Source of the DNA: an uncultured Flavobacteriaceae bacterium
GTDB taxonomy: Bacteria > Bacteroidota > Bacteroidia > Flavobacteriales > Flavobacteriaceae
NCBI GenBank assembly: GCA_947494205.1
Contig: CANLUH010000023.1
Location: forward strand, 1-64,000
Length of the DNA: 64,000 nt
Reading direction: 5' to 3'
Numbering within the stretch: the first letter of the stretch is position 1; each line of letters opens with the position of its first letter. Position numbers and translations under genes: made by a program. The notes below the pieces were generated by a model, which was not told where the DNA came from, made no database searches, and saw only the letters and a list, made by a program, of their open reading frames with translations. This document shows, one piece after another, positions 42,515 to 51,405 of the stretch.

Positions 42515-42567
42515 AAAAAGTCGTTTAATTTATTTCCAATGTTTGAAAAAGAATTAAACGACTTTTA
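42515..42567 (-). terminator. Large hairpin between rpsB and tsf
   Basis: Perfect 15 bp arms AAAAGTCGTTTAATT (42516-42530) and AATTAAACGACTTTT (42552-42566) enclose 21 nt and are followed by T on the minus strand. It can act as an internal terminator that lowers tsf expression relative to rpsB, or as an RNA processing site. Confidence 0.7.
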
Positions 42568-42586
42568 AAGAAAATGTTATTATTGT

Positions 42587-43360
42587 TTATTCTTCTTCTT
42601 TTGCTGCTTCAGCTTTTGCTGGTGCTGGCGCTGCTTTCGCTGCTGCCTTATCAGCTTCTTTATTTGCTTTTTCAGCTTTACGCGCGTTAAGACCGTTTGT
42701 TACTGCGTCTGTTACATGCGTTAAAATTTTATCGATCGATTTAGAAGCATCATCATTTGCTGGTATAACGTAATCTACTTGACGTGGGTCTGAGTTAGTA
42801 TCTACCATTGCAAAAATTGGAATGTTTAATTTTTGTGCTTCTTTAATCGCGATGTGCTCACGTTTAATATCTACAACAAACAAAGCTCCTGGAAGACGTG
42901 TCATATCCGCGATAGATCCTAAGTTCTTTTCTAACTTAGCTCTTAAACGGTCTACTTGTAAACGTTCTTTCTTAGATAATGTTAAAAACGTACCGTCTTT
43001 TTTCATTCTATCAATAGTAGCCATCTTTTTGATTGCTTTTCTAATAGTAACGAAGTTAGTTAACATTCCACCTGGCCATCTTTCTGTGATGTAAGGCATG
43101 TTAATTTTACCTGCTTTTTCAGCGACGATGTCTTTTGCTTGTTTTTTTGTAGCTACAAATAAGATTTTACGTCCAGAGGCTGCAATTTTACTTAATGCTT
43201 CTCCAGCTTCATCAATCTTAGCTGCTGTTTTGTAAAGGTTTATAATATGGATACCGTTACGCTCCATATATACATAAGGGGCCATGTTTGGATCCCACTT
43301 ACGTGTAAGGTGACCGAAGTGTACACCTGCTTCAAGTAATTCTTTTACTTCTACTGCCAT
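42587..43360 (-). CDS. rpsB: Ribosomal protein S2
   Basis: The small-subunit protein starts at the ATG at 43360 (MAVEVKELLEAGVHFGHLTR); an upstream Met at 43393 is not conserved in the family. The core is complete, with RWPGGMLTNF and VDTNSDPRQVDYVIPANDD. The last 30 residues form an Ala/Lys/Glu-rich tail that looks disordered, common in this phylum. The 168 bp upstream, between rpsI and rpsB, hold hairpins but no gene. Confidence 0.97.
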   Translation of the reverse strand: MAVEVKELLEAGVHFGHLTRKWDPNMAPYVYMERNGIHIINLYKTAAKIDEAGEALSKIAASGRKILFVATKKQAKDIVAEKAGKINMPYITERWPGGMLTNFVTIRKAIKKMATIDRMKKDGTFLTLSKKERLQVDRLRAKLEKNLGSIADMTRLPGALFVVDIKREHIAIKEAQKLNIPIFAMVDTNSDPRQVDYVIPANDDASKSIDKILTHVTDAVTNGLNARKAEKANKEADKAAAKAAPAPAKAEAAKEEE

Positions 43361-43528
43361 TTTGTAATAGTTTACGTTCTGTTGAATTAGCAATAACTAA
43401 GTGGTCTTTAATACTAAAATCGCCTTAATTATTTAGATGCTAAACTAAATCCTGTCTTTTGGACTAGGACAACAATAACTGTTTTAATTTTTTGTTTTGT
43501 GCTAAATAAAAAATATTTAGCAATGGTA
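43361..43528 (-). promoter_or_regulatory. rpsB leader region with hairpins
   Basis: No gene is visible. On the minus strand there is a hairpin GCTAAATA-TTTTT-TATTTAGC (near 43501-43521) just past rpsI, and a second stem TCCT-GTC/GAC-AGGA near 43452-43474 in the rpsB leader. They could be a terminator for rpsI and an autoregulatory leader for S2; neither is proven. Confidence 0.4.
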
Positions 43529-43915
43529 TTAACGCTTTGAGAATTGGAATTTCTTACGAGCTTTCTTCTGTCCGAATTTCTTACGCTCAACCATTCTTGG
43601 GTCTCTAGTTAATAATCCTTCAGGCTTAAGGATGCCTCTGTTTTCGTCATTTAACTCGCACATTGCACGAGAAATTGCTAAACGGATAGCTTCTGCTTGT
43701 CCTGTAATACCACCTCCATAAACGTTTACTTTAATATCAAAGTTGCCTTCGTTTTCCGTTAACATTAACGGTTGGTTAACTTTGTACTGTAACGTTGCTG
43801 TAGAGAAGTAGTCTTTTAATGCTTTCTTGTTTACTGTGATTTCACCTTTTCCTTCAGAAAGGTAAACACGAGCAACCGCCGTTTTTCTACGACCAATTTT
43901 GTGTAATACTTCCAT
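43529..43915 (-). CDS. rpsI: Ribosomal protein S9
   Basis: This 128-residue protein has the start IGRRKTAVARVYL, the GGGITGQAEAIRLAISRAM helix and the conserved C-terminal KKARKKFQFSKR tail that reaches the decoding centre. Its start overlaps the stop of rplM by one base. Confidence 0.98.
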   Translation of the reverse strand: MEVLHKIGRRKTAVARVYLSEGKGEITVNKKALKDYFSTATLQYKVNQPLMLTENEGNFDIKVNVYGGGITGQAEAIRLAISRAMCELNDENRGILKPEGLLTRDPRMVERKKFGQKKARKKFQFSKR

Positions 43916-44370
43916 TACTTGAATTCGTTTAAGTTAATTGTAGTTGGTTTTTGAGCTTCGTGAGCGTGCTCTGTACCAGTTACAACAGTTAAATTTCTAA
44001 AAAGTTCTGCTCCTAATTTGTTTTTAGGTAACATACCTTTTACAGATTTCTCTACTAATCTTGCTGGATCTTTTCCAAACAATTCAGTAGCAGTTAAACT
44101 TCTTTGACCACCTGGGTAACCGGTGTGGCGAATGTACGTTTTGTCATTCCACTTGTTTCCCGATAAGTTGATTTTTTCTGCATTGATAACAATTACGTTA
44201 TCTCCACAATCAACGTGTGGTGTGAAGCTAGGCTTATGTTTTCCTCTTAAAAGTTTTGCAACTTTAGAAGCCATACGCCCTAACGTTTGACCTTCAGCGT
44301 CAACTAAAACCCACTGCTTATCTACAGTTGCCTTGTTAGCTGAAATCGTTTTGTAGCTTAATGTGTCCAC
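43915..44370 (-). CDS. rplM: Ribosomal protein L13
   Basis: This 151-residue protein has the [19 protein letters not shown] motif and the [19 protein letters not shown] segment typical of L13. It is the first gene of the rplM-rpsI operon and has a clear promoter and a short leader hairpin upstream. Confidence 0.98.
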   Translation of the reverse strand: MDTLSYKTISANKATVDKQWVLVDAEGQTLGRMASKVAKLLRGKHKPSFTPHVDCGDNVIVINAEKINLSGNKWNDKTYIRHTGYPGGQRSLTATELFGKDPARLVEKSVKGMLPKNKLGAELFRNLTVVTGTEHAHEAQKPTTINLNEFK

Positions 44371-44417
44371 AATTATTAATTTTATTTATTAAACATTCCT
44401 CTCTCGAAAAGAGTTTG

Positions 44418-44448
44418 CAAATTTACGATTATATATTTGATTACCAAA
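44418..44448 (-). promoter_or_regulatory. Promoter of rplM-rpsI
   Basis: The minus strand has -33 TTTG (44445-44448), 19 nt, and a perfect -7 box TAAATTTG (44418-44425). The leader then contains a hairpin CTCTTTTCGAGAG before the ATG at 44370. This is the cleanest housekeeping promoter in the window. Confidence 0.8.
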
Positions 44449-44591
44449 TAGTGAAGCCCTATTTTTTATAGACAAAAAATCTGTTCAATTATTTCTTACA
44501 GATTCTAATCTTAATCTTTTAATAATTAAGGAGTTATTTGTAATTAATATGAAGCATTATTTGGCTTGGTTTAATTACTTGAGAATAGCGT

Positions 44592-45095
44592 TCAATGATG
44601 TGTTAGTTTAGTTATAATATCTTGGTGTTGTGGAAACTTAGCTGTTAGTTCTTTTCTATTGGGTAATTCAAAGTCGCTAAAATCGAATCCTGGCGAAACG
44701 GTACAGCCTACTAGAGCATATGTGTCTTCTCCTAAAACTTCGGCTGCAAACCAATCGCCGCCTTCTACTACTAATTGTGGAACTTCTCCTGTTGTAAAGT
44801 TTCTCCCTATTTTATATTCTGAATGTTGTCCTTCAGGAGAAATGGTATGTAGTTTAATTGTTGCTCCATCATAAAAATGCCAAATCTCATCTTGTTTAAT
44901 ACGATGGAAGGCAGAAAAGGTGTCTGAGGTTAGTAGAAAGTAAATACAGGTTGAATAATTACGAGTGCCATTATAATTTACATCTAGATTGTCTTTGTTT
45001 ATTTCTCCTACACTTCTGTAGGTTTCTTTAAAATAACCGCCTTCTGGGTGGGGTTGAAGATCTAGTGATTTTATAATGCTTTCTATGTGGTTCAT
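44592..45095 (-). CDS. Cupin_5 (DUF985) family protein
   Basis: This 167-residue cupin-fold protein has the family signature HPEGGYFKETYRS near residues 17-29, followed by FHRIKQDEIWHFYDG and the C-terminal VSPGFDFSDFELP. Members bind small ligands; some are annotated as dTDP-sugar-epimerase-like, without firm evidence. No operon partner. Confidence 0.88.
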   Translation of the reverse strand: MNHIESIIKSLDLQPHPEGGYFKETYRSVGEINKDNLDVNYNGTRNYSTCIYFLLTSDTFSAFHRIKQDEIWHFYDGATIKLHTISPEGQHSEYKIGRNFTTGEVPQLVVEGGDWFAAEVLGEDTYALVGCTVSPGFDFSDFELPNRKELTAKFPQHQDIITKLTHH

Positions 45096-45147
45096 TATTG
45101 TGTTTTTTGAAGATGTAAAGTTATGAATACTGTTATATATTAAAAAA

Positions 45148-45178
45148 GGGTATAGTCTTTTTTAAGTACTATACCCTA
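45148..45178 (-). terminator. Terminator after the phosphoesterase gene
   Basis: The stem AGGGTATAGT/ACTATACCCT with a T/A loop is followed by TTTTTT on the minus strand. Confidence 0.88.
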
Positions 45179-45202
45179 TATTTATAATATGTCTTTTATA
45201 TT

Positions 45203-46759
45203 TTAATAATATGACTCGTACATTTTATGGATGTACTTTTTAGTGTCTTCATCCGTATTAAAGTCTGGTGTTTTTTTATTTTCTCCAGTCATTCTGTTAT
45301 GTTTCTCTGTTAATGACCCTGCTTGTGCTTTTAAAATTTGCGACGCATGATTGGGTATTTTAACAGAACTATCTGCTACTGGTGCTTTTATGCCTTCTAA
45401 AGGATTATCGGTTCTTAGGGTAGATCGTGTAAGTACATCTAAAACACTCGAGGCTGCTTTGTCTCTCTCTGTTAACGGAGGTAAATCAAATAGCTCTTCT
45501 ACAGTTTTTAGTATAGATGTGTGGTCTAGAGGTGTTGTACTTTTGGTACGGAATACTGTGCCTGCTTCAATCCATGGTGAAATTAAAACACATGGTACTC
45601 TTACTCCAAAGCGATCGAATTTAAAACCTGTGGCTTCATTTATAGTATCTGGGGTTGGTTGTGCTGCGCCAGAAGGTGGTAAAACATGGTCGTAGCAACC
45701 TCCGTGCTCGTCGTAATTAATAATTAATAGTGTGTTTTCCCAGTATTTAGAGTTTTTAACTGCATTGTAAATTTTTAGCATGTAAGCTTCTCCTGCTGCA
45801 ACATCGTAATTTGGGTGTTGGCTATTTCCATAACTGCCCCATTCTGGTTCTAAAAAAACGTAATCTGGTAACGAGTCGCCATCTAGTGCAGTTTGAAATG
45901 CTTCAAATTTACCATAACCACATTGTTTTGGAACAGGATGATCTGCAATATCTTGGCAGAACGTAAATGTATACGTGTATTTTGGACCATCACCATAAAT
46001 ACCCCAAGTGCGATTGTGGTGTGTGAGATGTTTAAAGATACTTTTAGCACTGTAAGATTGTGTTTCGTCATATAAATGACCTTGTGAAGTTGCCATGTGC
46101 ATAAAGGCTCTATTTGGTAGTGTTTCAGAAGGTACAGAGCAATAATAATGGTCGCAAACCGCGTAACCTTTTGCTAAATTTGAAAGTATTGGTAACATAT
46201 CTGGAGTGTACATTCCCATAATGTCTTTTGCTTCTGTACCAGAGAATTTACTTACTACCTCTAAGCCAGAATGTGGAGGTGATACATGTTTTAGCCAATG
46301 ATGATAATGTTCATTCTTATAATCGTCTGATGGTTTGTATGTTTTATCCCCATCCGTTTTTGGTTTTGGTTTACTTGGTTTAAATGGTGGGTCACCAAAA
46401 TATTTATTCCCTATTTTATTTTCAAAATCCCTTACAAATCCTTGGTTAGATTCTATACCAGGTGGGTAAGGCGGTTTTAAATCTCCAAATAATTGAAAAT
46501 TAGTATTCATAAACCCTTCTCCAGGATCCATTTTTGGCATGTAATAAGCATAAGGATTATCATTTTTAATGTCAAAAACATTAATGTAGTCTCCTTTTCC
46601 GTCTGGATTAGTTTCGTCTCCTTTTAGTCCTTCAAAAGGATGGCCAAGTGGTGATTTATTGTTGTTGTCTTTGTAAAGGTTTCCTAGCATATGATCGAAA
46701 GAACGATTTTCGAACATGACTACAATTACGTGTTTGATTTTTTCTTTTGGTATTGTCAT
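45203..46759 (-). CDS. Phospholipase C/acid phosphatase-like phosphoesterase
   Basis: This 518-residue protein of the phosphoesterase family (PF04185 type) starts HVIVVMFENRSFDHMLGNL, where Glu and Asn are metal and nucleophile-site residues. Later landmarks are SQGHLYDE-like ATSQGHLYDE, INYDEHGGCYDHV and RVPCVLISPW. There is no signal peptide in this frame, unusual for a family that often uses Tat export. The N-terminus begins right at the catalytic strand, so a cytoplasmic location or an unrecognised export route is possible. Confidence 0.85.
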   Translation of the reverse strand: MTIPKEKIKHVIVVMFENRSFDHMLGNLYKDNNNKSPLGHPFEGLKGDETNPDGKGDYINVFDIKNDNPYAYYMPKMDPGEGFMNTNFQLFGDLKPPYPPGIESNQGFVRDFENKIGNKYFGDPPFKPSKPKPKTDGDKTYKPSDDYKNEHYHHWLKHVSPPHSGLEVVSKFSGTEAKDIMGMYTPDMLPILSNLAKGYAVCDHYYCSVPSETLPNRAFMHMATSQGHLYDETQSYSAKSIFKHLTHHNRTWGIYGDGPKYTYTFTFCQDIADHPVPKQCGYGKFEAFQTALDGDSLPDYVFLEPEWGSYGNSQHPNYDVAAGEAYMLKIYNAVKNSKYWENTLLIINYDEHGGCYDHVLPPSGAAQPTPDTINEATGFKFDRFGVRVPCVLISPWIEAGTVFRTKSTTPLDHTSILKTVEELFDLPPLTERDKAASSVLDVLTRSTLRTDNPLEGIKAPVADSSVKIPNHASQILKAQAGSLTEKHNRMTGENKKTPDFNTDEDTKKYIHKMYESYY

Positions 46760-46971
46760 TTCTGTTAGGTTTGTTTAGTTCTCTAAAGTTAGAGTTTAAT
46801 GTATAACATTCCAAATAGAATTATTTAAGGAGGCGTTATGGTTTACGGTTATGATTATTGTAAAGTGATTATTAAATGTAGGAAAATGGAGGAATAGTTA
46901 CTTGCTATATTATAATTAATATATCAAATAGTCCATGTTTTTAGTAATAGTATAAAACGATATAGGAGATC

Positions 46972-47406
46972 CTATTGGAGTATTTTATAGAGACTTTCTC
47001 CTTTTAACCAAGTAATTTCCGAAGCATAAAATTTTAATGCCGTTTTTATATCTCGTGCAGATTTATCTCTTGGCGATTTACTAATATATCTAGCTCTAGT
47101 ATTATTAAGATTTATGGTATAAGTCGCATTCATATCTTTCTCTTTATCTGTACTTAAAAAAATAAGTTTTTTTTGTGCTTTCCAAACACCTTTACCATAA
47201 GCGTTTTCTTCTTTACAGTTTTCGCATATTCGTTTTCGGTAATAGTGAAAAAGAAACGTACCATTTGGGTTTAATGTTAATGTATAGTTTATAGTAGCAC
47301 CATCTTTCGTTTCAAATTTAAACTCATAGTTTCCGTCGTATTTAGCTGATTGTGCAGCTAGAGATATACTTAAGGTTAGACAGAGCAATATTAAAAGATG
47401 TTTCAT
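46972..47406 (-). CDS. Small exported protein, lipocalin-like
   Basis: The protein has 144 residues with a signal peptide ending in LAAQ, then a beta-rich domain (YDGNYEFKFETKDGATINYT, LTLNPNGTFLFHYYRK) with a CENC pair near residue 61. It resembles the small lipocalin-like proteins of Bacteroidota. Function unknown. Confidence 0.7.
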   Translation of the reverse strand: MKHLLILLCLTLSISLAAQSAKYDGNYEFKFETKDGATINYTLTLNPNGTFLFHYYRKRICENCKEENAYGKGVWKAQKKLIFLSTDKEKDMNATYTINLNNTRARYISKSPRDKSARDIKTALKFYASEITWLKGESLYKILQ

Positions 47407-47456
47407 TAATTTATTATGTGAGTTTTAATATTTGTAATGTACAAAATAAAAAAGAA

Positions 47457-47486
47457 AAGCGACTTGAATTTAATTCAAGCCGCTTA
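47457..47486 (-). terminator. Terminator of the DJ-1-like gene
   Basis: The stem AAGCGACTTGAATT/AATTCAAGCCGCTT is followed on the minus strand by TTCTTTTTTATTTTGTA. The stem and tail recur almost exactly at 59155-59205. Confidence 0.85.
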
Positions 47487-47509
47487 TATATCTGTAATTA
47501 TAAATAGGG

Positions 47510-48187
47510 TTACAATCTTTTCAATAGTAACTCTGCAACCAGTTCTGAAGAGGCTGGGTTTTGCCCTGTAATTAATAAACCATCTTCTACGGCATGTGGA
47601 TGCCAATCGTCTTTTCTGGAGTATACACCTCCATTTTCTTTTAACATGTCTTCTACTAAAAACGGGACTATAGTAGTTAATTGTACTGCGTCTTCTTCTG
47701 TGTTTGTAAATCCTGTTACGTTTTTACCTTTTACTAAAGGTGTGCCATCTGTGTTTTTTGTACTTTTAAATATCGCTGGCGCATGGCAAACGGCACTTAC
47801 GGGTTTGTTGTTTGCGTAAAACGATTCTATTAATGCAATAGAGTTTTTGTCTTCTGCCAAATCCCATAGGGGGCCATGTCCACCAGGGTAGAATACAGCA
47901 TCGTAATCTGCTTCGTTTATGGTTTCTAATTTTAATGATTTAGATAAAGCATCTTGTGTATTTTTATCTTCATTAAAACGTAATGTTGCTGGTGTTTCAA
48001 AATCTGGAGTTGCACTTGTAGGATCCATTGGTGGTTGTCCTCCTTTTGGAGATGCTATGGTAATAGTTACGCCATTATCTTTTAATGTGTAATATGGTGC
48101 TGCAAATTCTTCAATCCAAAATCCTGTTTTGTGTCCTGTATTTCCTAATTCTTCGTGACTGGTTAATACGAATAATACGTTTTTCAT
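47510..48187 (-). CDS. DJ-1/PfpI-type protein (class I glutamine amidotransferase-like)
   Basis: The 225 residues show the start FVLTSHEELGNTGHKTGFWI and the nucleophile elbow VSAVCHAPAIF with the active Cys. The segment DAVFYPGGHGPLWDLAE supplies the acidic residue. The pattern matches Hsp31-like chaperone/glyoxalase III proteins of the DJ-1 superfamily; the precise activity is not certain. Confidence 0.88.
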   Translation of the reverse strand: MKNVLFVLTSHEELGNTGHKTGFWIEEFAAPYYTLKDNGVTITIASPKGGQPPMDPTSATPDFETPATLRFNEDKNTQDALSKSLKLETINEADYDAVFYPGGHGPLWDLAEDKNSIALIESFYANNKPVSAVCHAPAIFKSTKNTDGTPLVKGKNVTGFTNTEEDAVQLTTIVPFLVEDMLKENGGVYSRKDDWHPHAVEDGLLITGQNPASSELVAELLLKRL

Positions 48188-48292
48188 TGTTATCTGTTTT
48201 TTGTGACTTATGTATAATATTCTACATGTATATTATATACGATACAAATTTAACGTACGGGTTTTATAGAAAAAATGAGGTATGTTAATAAA

Positions 48293-48877
48293 TTAGTCTG
48301 TAGCGATATCTTTTCTAATTCTACTTAAACTTTCTGTGGCTATGCCTAAATAGGAAGCGATGTGGTAATTTTTTACACTTTTCTCAATATTAGGATAAGT
48401 ATTAATAAACGTTATGTAGCGCTCCTTTGCGGGTAATGCTAGGTTGCCTAATATTCGCTTTTGAAAGCTAGCAAATGCTTTTTCCATTTTTATTCTAAAA
48501 AAGGTTTCTAATTGTGGTATGTCTTTATAGAGGTCTTCTGTACTTTGTTTAGAAATCTTATATAAGGTTGCTTCTTGAATGCACTCAATAGTCATTATGG
48601 CTTTTGAAGCTGAGAAGAACGCTGTGAAATCACTTACCCACCAATCTTTTATTGCAAATTGAAGTGTGTATTCCTTACCTTGTTTATCTGTAAAATAAGT
48701 TCTTAAACAACCATTTAAAACAAAATATTGATGGTTTACTTGTTCTCCTTCATTTAAAATGAATTCTCCTTTTTTTACCTGTACTGTTTCAAAATGATTT
48801 AGAATGTTTTGCTTTTCTTCTTCTGAAAATAAAACCTCTTTAAAGATTTCGGTTATAATACAATCGTTACTATCCAT
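48293..48877 (-). CDS. Crp/Fnr-family transcriptional regulator
   Basis: This 194-residue regulator has a cyclic-nucleotide-binding-like beta domain (VKKGEFILNEGEQVNHQYFV) and a short C-terminal helix-turn-helix (NYHIASYLGIATESLSRIRK). The ligand phosphate-binding motif of true CRP is absent, as in most flavobacterial members. Its start overlaps the stop of the upstream gene by one base; it is the last of a nine-gene run on the minus strand. Confidence 0.9.
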   Translation of the reverse strand: MDSNDCIITEIFKEVLFSEEEKQNILNHFETVQVKKGEFILNEGEQVNHQYFVLNGCLRTYFTDKQGKEYTLQFAIKDWWVSDFTAFFSASKAIMTIECIQEATLYKISKQSTEDLYKDIPQLETFFRIKMEKAFASFQKRILGNLALPAKERYITFINTYPNIEKSVKNYHIASYLGIATESLSRIRKDIATD

Positions 48878-49314
48878 TAGTCTTCGTAATCTGCTTTCTC
48901 TTTTATAATATTAATGAGTGCTGCGATAATTTCTGCTTTAGTAATGGTATCTCTGTCTGAATGGATTAAGTAATCTACAATGCCATTATCTTTAATTTGA
49001 ATAGAGACATCTCCTTGTCCAATATCTTTTTGTACTATAGTAATGTCTGCTAAACCATTCTTTGTTATTTTAACTGAGCGGTCTGCTATACCAGAATGTT
49101 TTAAAACAAAATCTGCTTTATATTTAGTATCCGTAAACCCTACAGTAATATCTGCAAAAGTATTTGTAAAACGTACCGAAATATCTCCAAAACCATTATT
49201 TTTAATTCTAATGGAAGTGTCTCCAAAACCAGAGTCTTTAATTTCAACAGATTCCTGACTTATTACAATATTGGTAAAGAGTAATGCAAGTATTAATGGT
49301 AGTATTTTATTCAT
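48877..49314 (-). CDS. Exported repeat protein, beta-solenoid-like
   Basis: This 145-residue protein has a signal peptide ending in VISQ and then about eight imperfect repeats of 10-13 residues with the pattern S-x-x-I/V-K-x-x-G-x-x-D (SVEIKDSGFGDT, SIRIKNNGFGDI, SVKITKNGLADI, SIQIKDNGIVDY). Such repeats suggest a small beta-helix or roll. The last 30 residues are helical (KAEIIAALINIIKEKADYED). I do not recognise the family. Confidence 0.7.
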   Translation of the reverse strand: MNKILPLILALLFTNIVISQESVEIKDSGFGDTSIRIKNNGFGDISVRFTNTFADITVGFTDTKYKADFVLKHSGIADRSVKITKNGLADITIVQKDIGQGDVSIQIKDNGIVDYLIHSDRDTITKAEIIAALINIIKEKADYED

Positions 49315-49315
49315 T

Positions 49316-49912
49316 TTAATGGGCTTTCTTTTTCATCGATAAAACGATATATTCAGATATTTTACTATTGTCCAAAATTAAGCTTGTAACATCGGCATAG
49401 GAATTACCAAATGCGGTTAAAGTGTTTATTGTTTTTTGTTTTCCTTTAATAAAGTAAATAGCTCCACTTTCTGCATTAACTTCTACTGAGTTGTCGGGGT
49501 CTGTACTTTTGTAGGTATGTAGTGTGTTTGCCTTTACTTCGTGCAAATAAAAACGACCACCTTTAATTTTAACTAGTTCTTTATCATTATAAGATATTTT
49601 AAAAGCAGAGCGTTTTCCATTGTAAATATATACATGGGCATAACCAGGTTTTGGTTTTGTGATTTTTGTTCCTAATGTGTTTTTTAAAGCGGTAGTATCT
49701 GTAAGGTTAATCCCTTTAAAATTAATGAGTGGTTTAGTAATTATTAACGAGTTTCCCTTAACGTAATACTTGATATTTCTATTTTTTATTTCTTTTATTT
49801 TGCATGAAAATTGGATGCCATTTTCGTTTATTAAATAATCTGGATAGTCTTGAGCATTAATATTGTTTAGGGAAAATATTAAAAGTAATAGTAAGCTTAA
49901 TTTTAGTTTCAT
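49316..49912 (-). CDS. Exported DUF2846-like protein
   Basis: I start at 49912, giving the signal peptide MKLKLSLLLLLIFSLNNINA; the longer frame to 50011 overlaps the upstream gene and has no signal. The 198 residues contain a segment like DUF2846 (GYAHVYIYNGKRSAFKISYN, then RFYLHEVKANTLHTYKST and ESGAIYFIKGK). It is part of the minus-strand run with spacings of 1-23 nt. Function unknown. Confidence 0.7.
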   Translation of the reverse strand: MKLKLSLLLLLIFSLNNINAQDYPDYLINENGIQFSCKIKEIKNRNIKYYVKGNSLIITKPLINFKGINLTDTTALKNTLGTKITKPKPGYAHVYIYNGKRSAFKISYNDKELVKIKGGRFYLHEVKANTLHTYKSTDPDNSVEVNAESGAIYFIKGKQKTINTLTAFGNSYADVTSLILDNSKISEYIVLSMKKKAH

Positions 49913-49922
49913 GTTATTGTAT

Positions 49923-50453
49923 TTAATCTTTTGGTAAATAGGTTTTAGGAATAGGGTTTTCTTTAGATTCTTGTGTCCAGTATATATTAATAATCCACCA
50001 TCTTTTACCATCGTTTAATAATTGTATACTATTTATTCCTCTCATAAATGGTACTGTATCCTTTTCGCTATTAAAAGCCTCGTAAGTACTAAATACTTGG
50101 GTTATATTTCCAAAAGTATTTTCTGTTCTATGTATTTCTTTTTCGAAAAAGCCGTTGTCTACTAACCATTTTCCGGAAGTTTTAATATAATCGTCTGGTG
50201 TCATAAAACGGGCTTTGTATGTGCCTTCTTTACTTTTGCCAGACGGAATTAATTTAGCGTCTGGATGAAACAAAAATTGCATTAATTCCCAATCTCTTGC
50301 TTCTCCTTTTTCTCCAGAGATTACAGCGTATAATGTTTCTATTGTGCTGTCTAATGTTTTTACTTTTTCATCGTATTTAGATGTGGTAGATTGTGCTTTT
50401 GTCACTATTGTAAACAAACAAAGCAGTACTGTTACAATTGCTGTTTTTTTCAT
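49923..50453 (-). CDS. Exported NTF2-like (SnoaL-type) protein
   Basis: The protein has 176 residues with a signal peptide (ending in VTKAQ) and a domain with the features of NTF2-like folds: LYAVISGEKGEARDWELMQF, LFHPDAKLIP, and the late strands GINSIQLLNDGKRWWIINIY. These domains bind small molecules or act as enzymes; no catalytic set is evident. Confidence 0.75.
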   Translation of the reverse strand: MKKTAIVTVLLCLFTIVTKAQSTTSKYDEKVKTLDSTIETLYAVISGEKGEARDWELMQFLFHPDAKLIPSGKSKEGTYKARFMTPDDYIKTSGKWLVDNGFFEKEIHRTENTFGNITQVFSTYEAFNSEKDTVPFMRGINSIQLLNDGKRWWIINIYWTQESKENPIPKTYLPKD

Positions 50454-50476
50454 GTGTTTATTATTTTATTTGTTCT

Positions 50477-51010
50477 TTAGTAAGACCAATTAACATGTAA
50501 TGGTTTATCCATCCATGGTCGTTTTATAATAGAAAATGAGAAAGGTGATTTGTTTAATAAAATATCGTAGGCTCTTTTTTCTACTGTTAAATTCCAACGG
50601 TCTTCGTTTTCAGTTAAAATCCCTTCTCTTACTAACCAATTACCTCTAAATCCATTTATAGAAGTATCTCCAATTGCAGACCAGTACCCAATAGCTGATT
50701 GTAATAAACTTTCCATTAGTTGTTTGTTGGGGTCAGAAACAGTAATGCCTTCTTTGGTAGGTGTTGTTATTGCTAATCCGCAAAGTACTTTATTCAATAT
50801 TAGTAAGGATTCTTCAGTACGTTCTTGGCCAGTTGCTAAGTATTGTAAATAGTGTACACTATCTAGTTGTGCTTCTTTTGTTATAAATGTGCTGTTTTCT
50901 GTAATGTTTAACCTTTCAAAAAGCATCATGAAATAGGTGTTAAGTATTACTAATCCAGCATTAGGTACTGCAATTCCTTGATTCAATAGGTTTCTTGTAT
51001 TATTACTCAT
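50477..51010 (-). CDS. Orphan homologue of contractile injection system tape-measure C-terminal domain
   Basis: The 177 residues match from memory the CIS tape-measure family pattern: N-terminal VPNAGLVILNTYFMMLFERL, middle AVHYL-like SVHYLQYLATGQERTEESLL and LNKVLCGLAITTPT, then AIGYWSAIGDTSINGFRGNW and the end VEKRAYDILLNKSPFSFS with PWMDKPLHVNW. Full tape-measure proteins are much longer and lie in large injection-system clusters with sheath, tube and baseplate genes; none are in this window. So this is a stand-alone short version with an unknown, possibly different, role. Confidence 0.72.
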   Translation of the reverse strand: MSNNTRNLLNQGIAVPNAGLVILNTYFMMLFERLNITENSTFITKEAQLDSVHYLQYLATGQERTEESLLILNKVLCGLAITTPTKEGITVSDPNKQLMESLLQSAIGYWSAIGDTSINGFRGNWLVREGILTENEDRWNLTVEKRAYDILLNKSPFSFSIIKRPWMDKPLHVNWSY

Positions 51011-51032
51011 TGCTTATAATTATATAAATCGT

Positions 51033-51404
51033 TTAATGCGTTATTGGCTCTAAGTTATTAATAATAATGAAATACCAAACTATTGCAGCCCAAAGCCAAA
51101 GTATGATACTATACATAGTAAGTAGCATCCATTTAGAATTTGTTACTTTTTTTAAGTAATACCATACAATATTTGCAAAAATAAACCCAAATGCCCATAC
51201 CATACCAGCAACTATTGTTGTTGGCCAAACCCAATCGCCTCTCCAATCGTTTAATGTTGGGTAATTGTTAAACACAAAAGAGACCGTGTAATAAAGTATT
51301 GCACCGAGAATCCCCATGCTTAATAGTCCTAAAGTAAAGGTAACTATAAAGGCTATAGTAGAAAATTTAGTTGTAAAGCTAAAGGACTTCCAAAGTTTTA
51401 GCAT
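51033..51404 (-). CDS. Small integral membrane protein
   Basis: The 123 residues hold three membrane helices (about 15-42, 61-84 and 95-115) with aromatic-rich borders. It lies between the DUF1697 gene (1 nt) and the tape-measure-like gene (22 nt). I do not recognise a family. Confidence 0.7.
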   Translation of the reverse strand: MLKLWKSFSFTTKFSTIAFIVTFTLGLLSMGILGAILYYTVSFVFNNYPTLNDWRGDWVWPTTIVAGMVWAFGFIFANIVWYYLKKVTNSKWMLLTMYSIILWLWAAIVWYFIIINNLEPITH

Positions 51405-51405
51405 G

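Noticed and set aside
46838-46897. 19-codon plus-strand ORF with a strong AAGGAGG before the ATG
   Set aside because: Shine-Dalgarno sequences are little used in this phylum, the frame has no features and no promoter or terminator is seen. It is likely chance, though a mapped transcript would reopen it.
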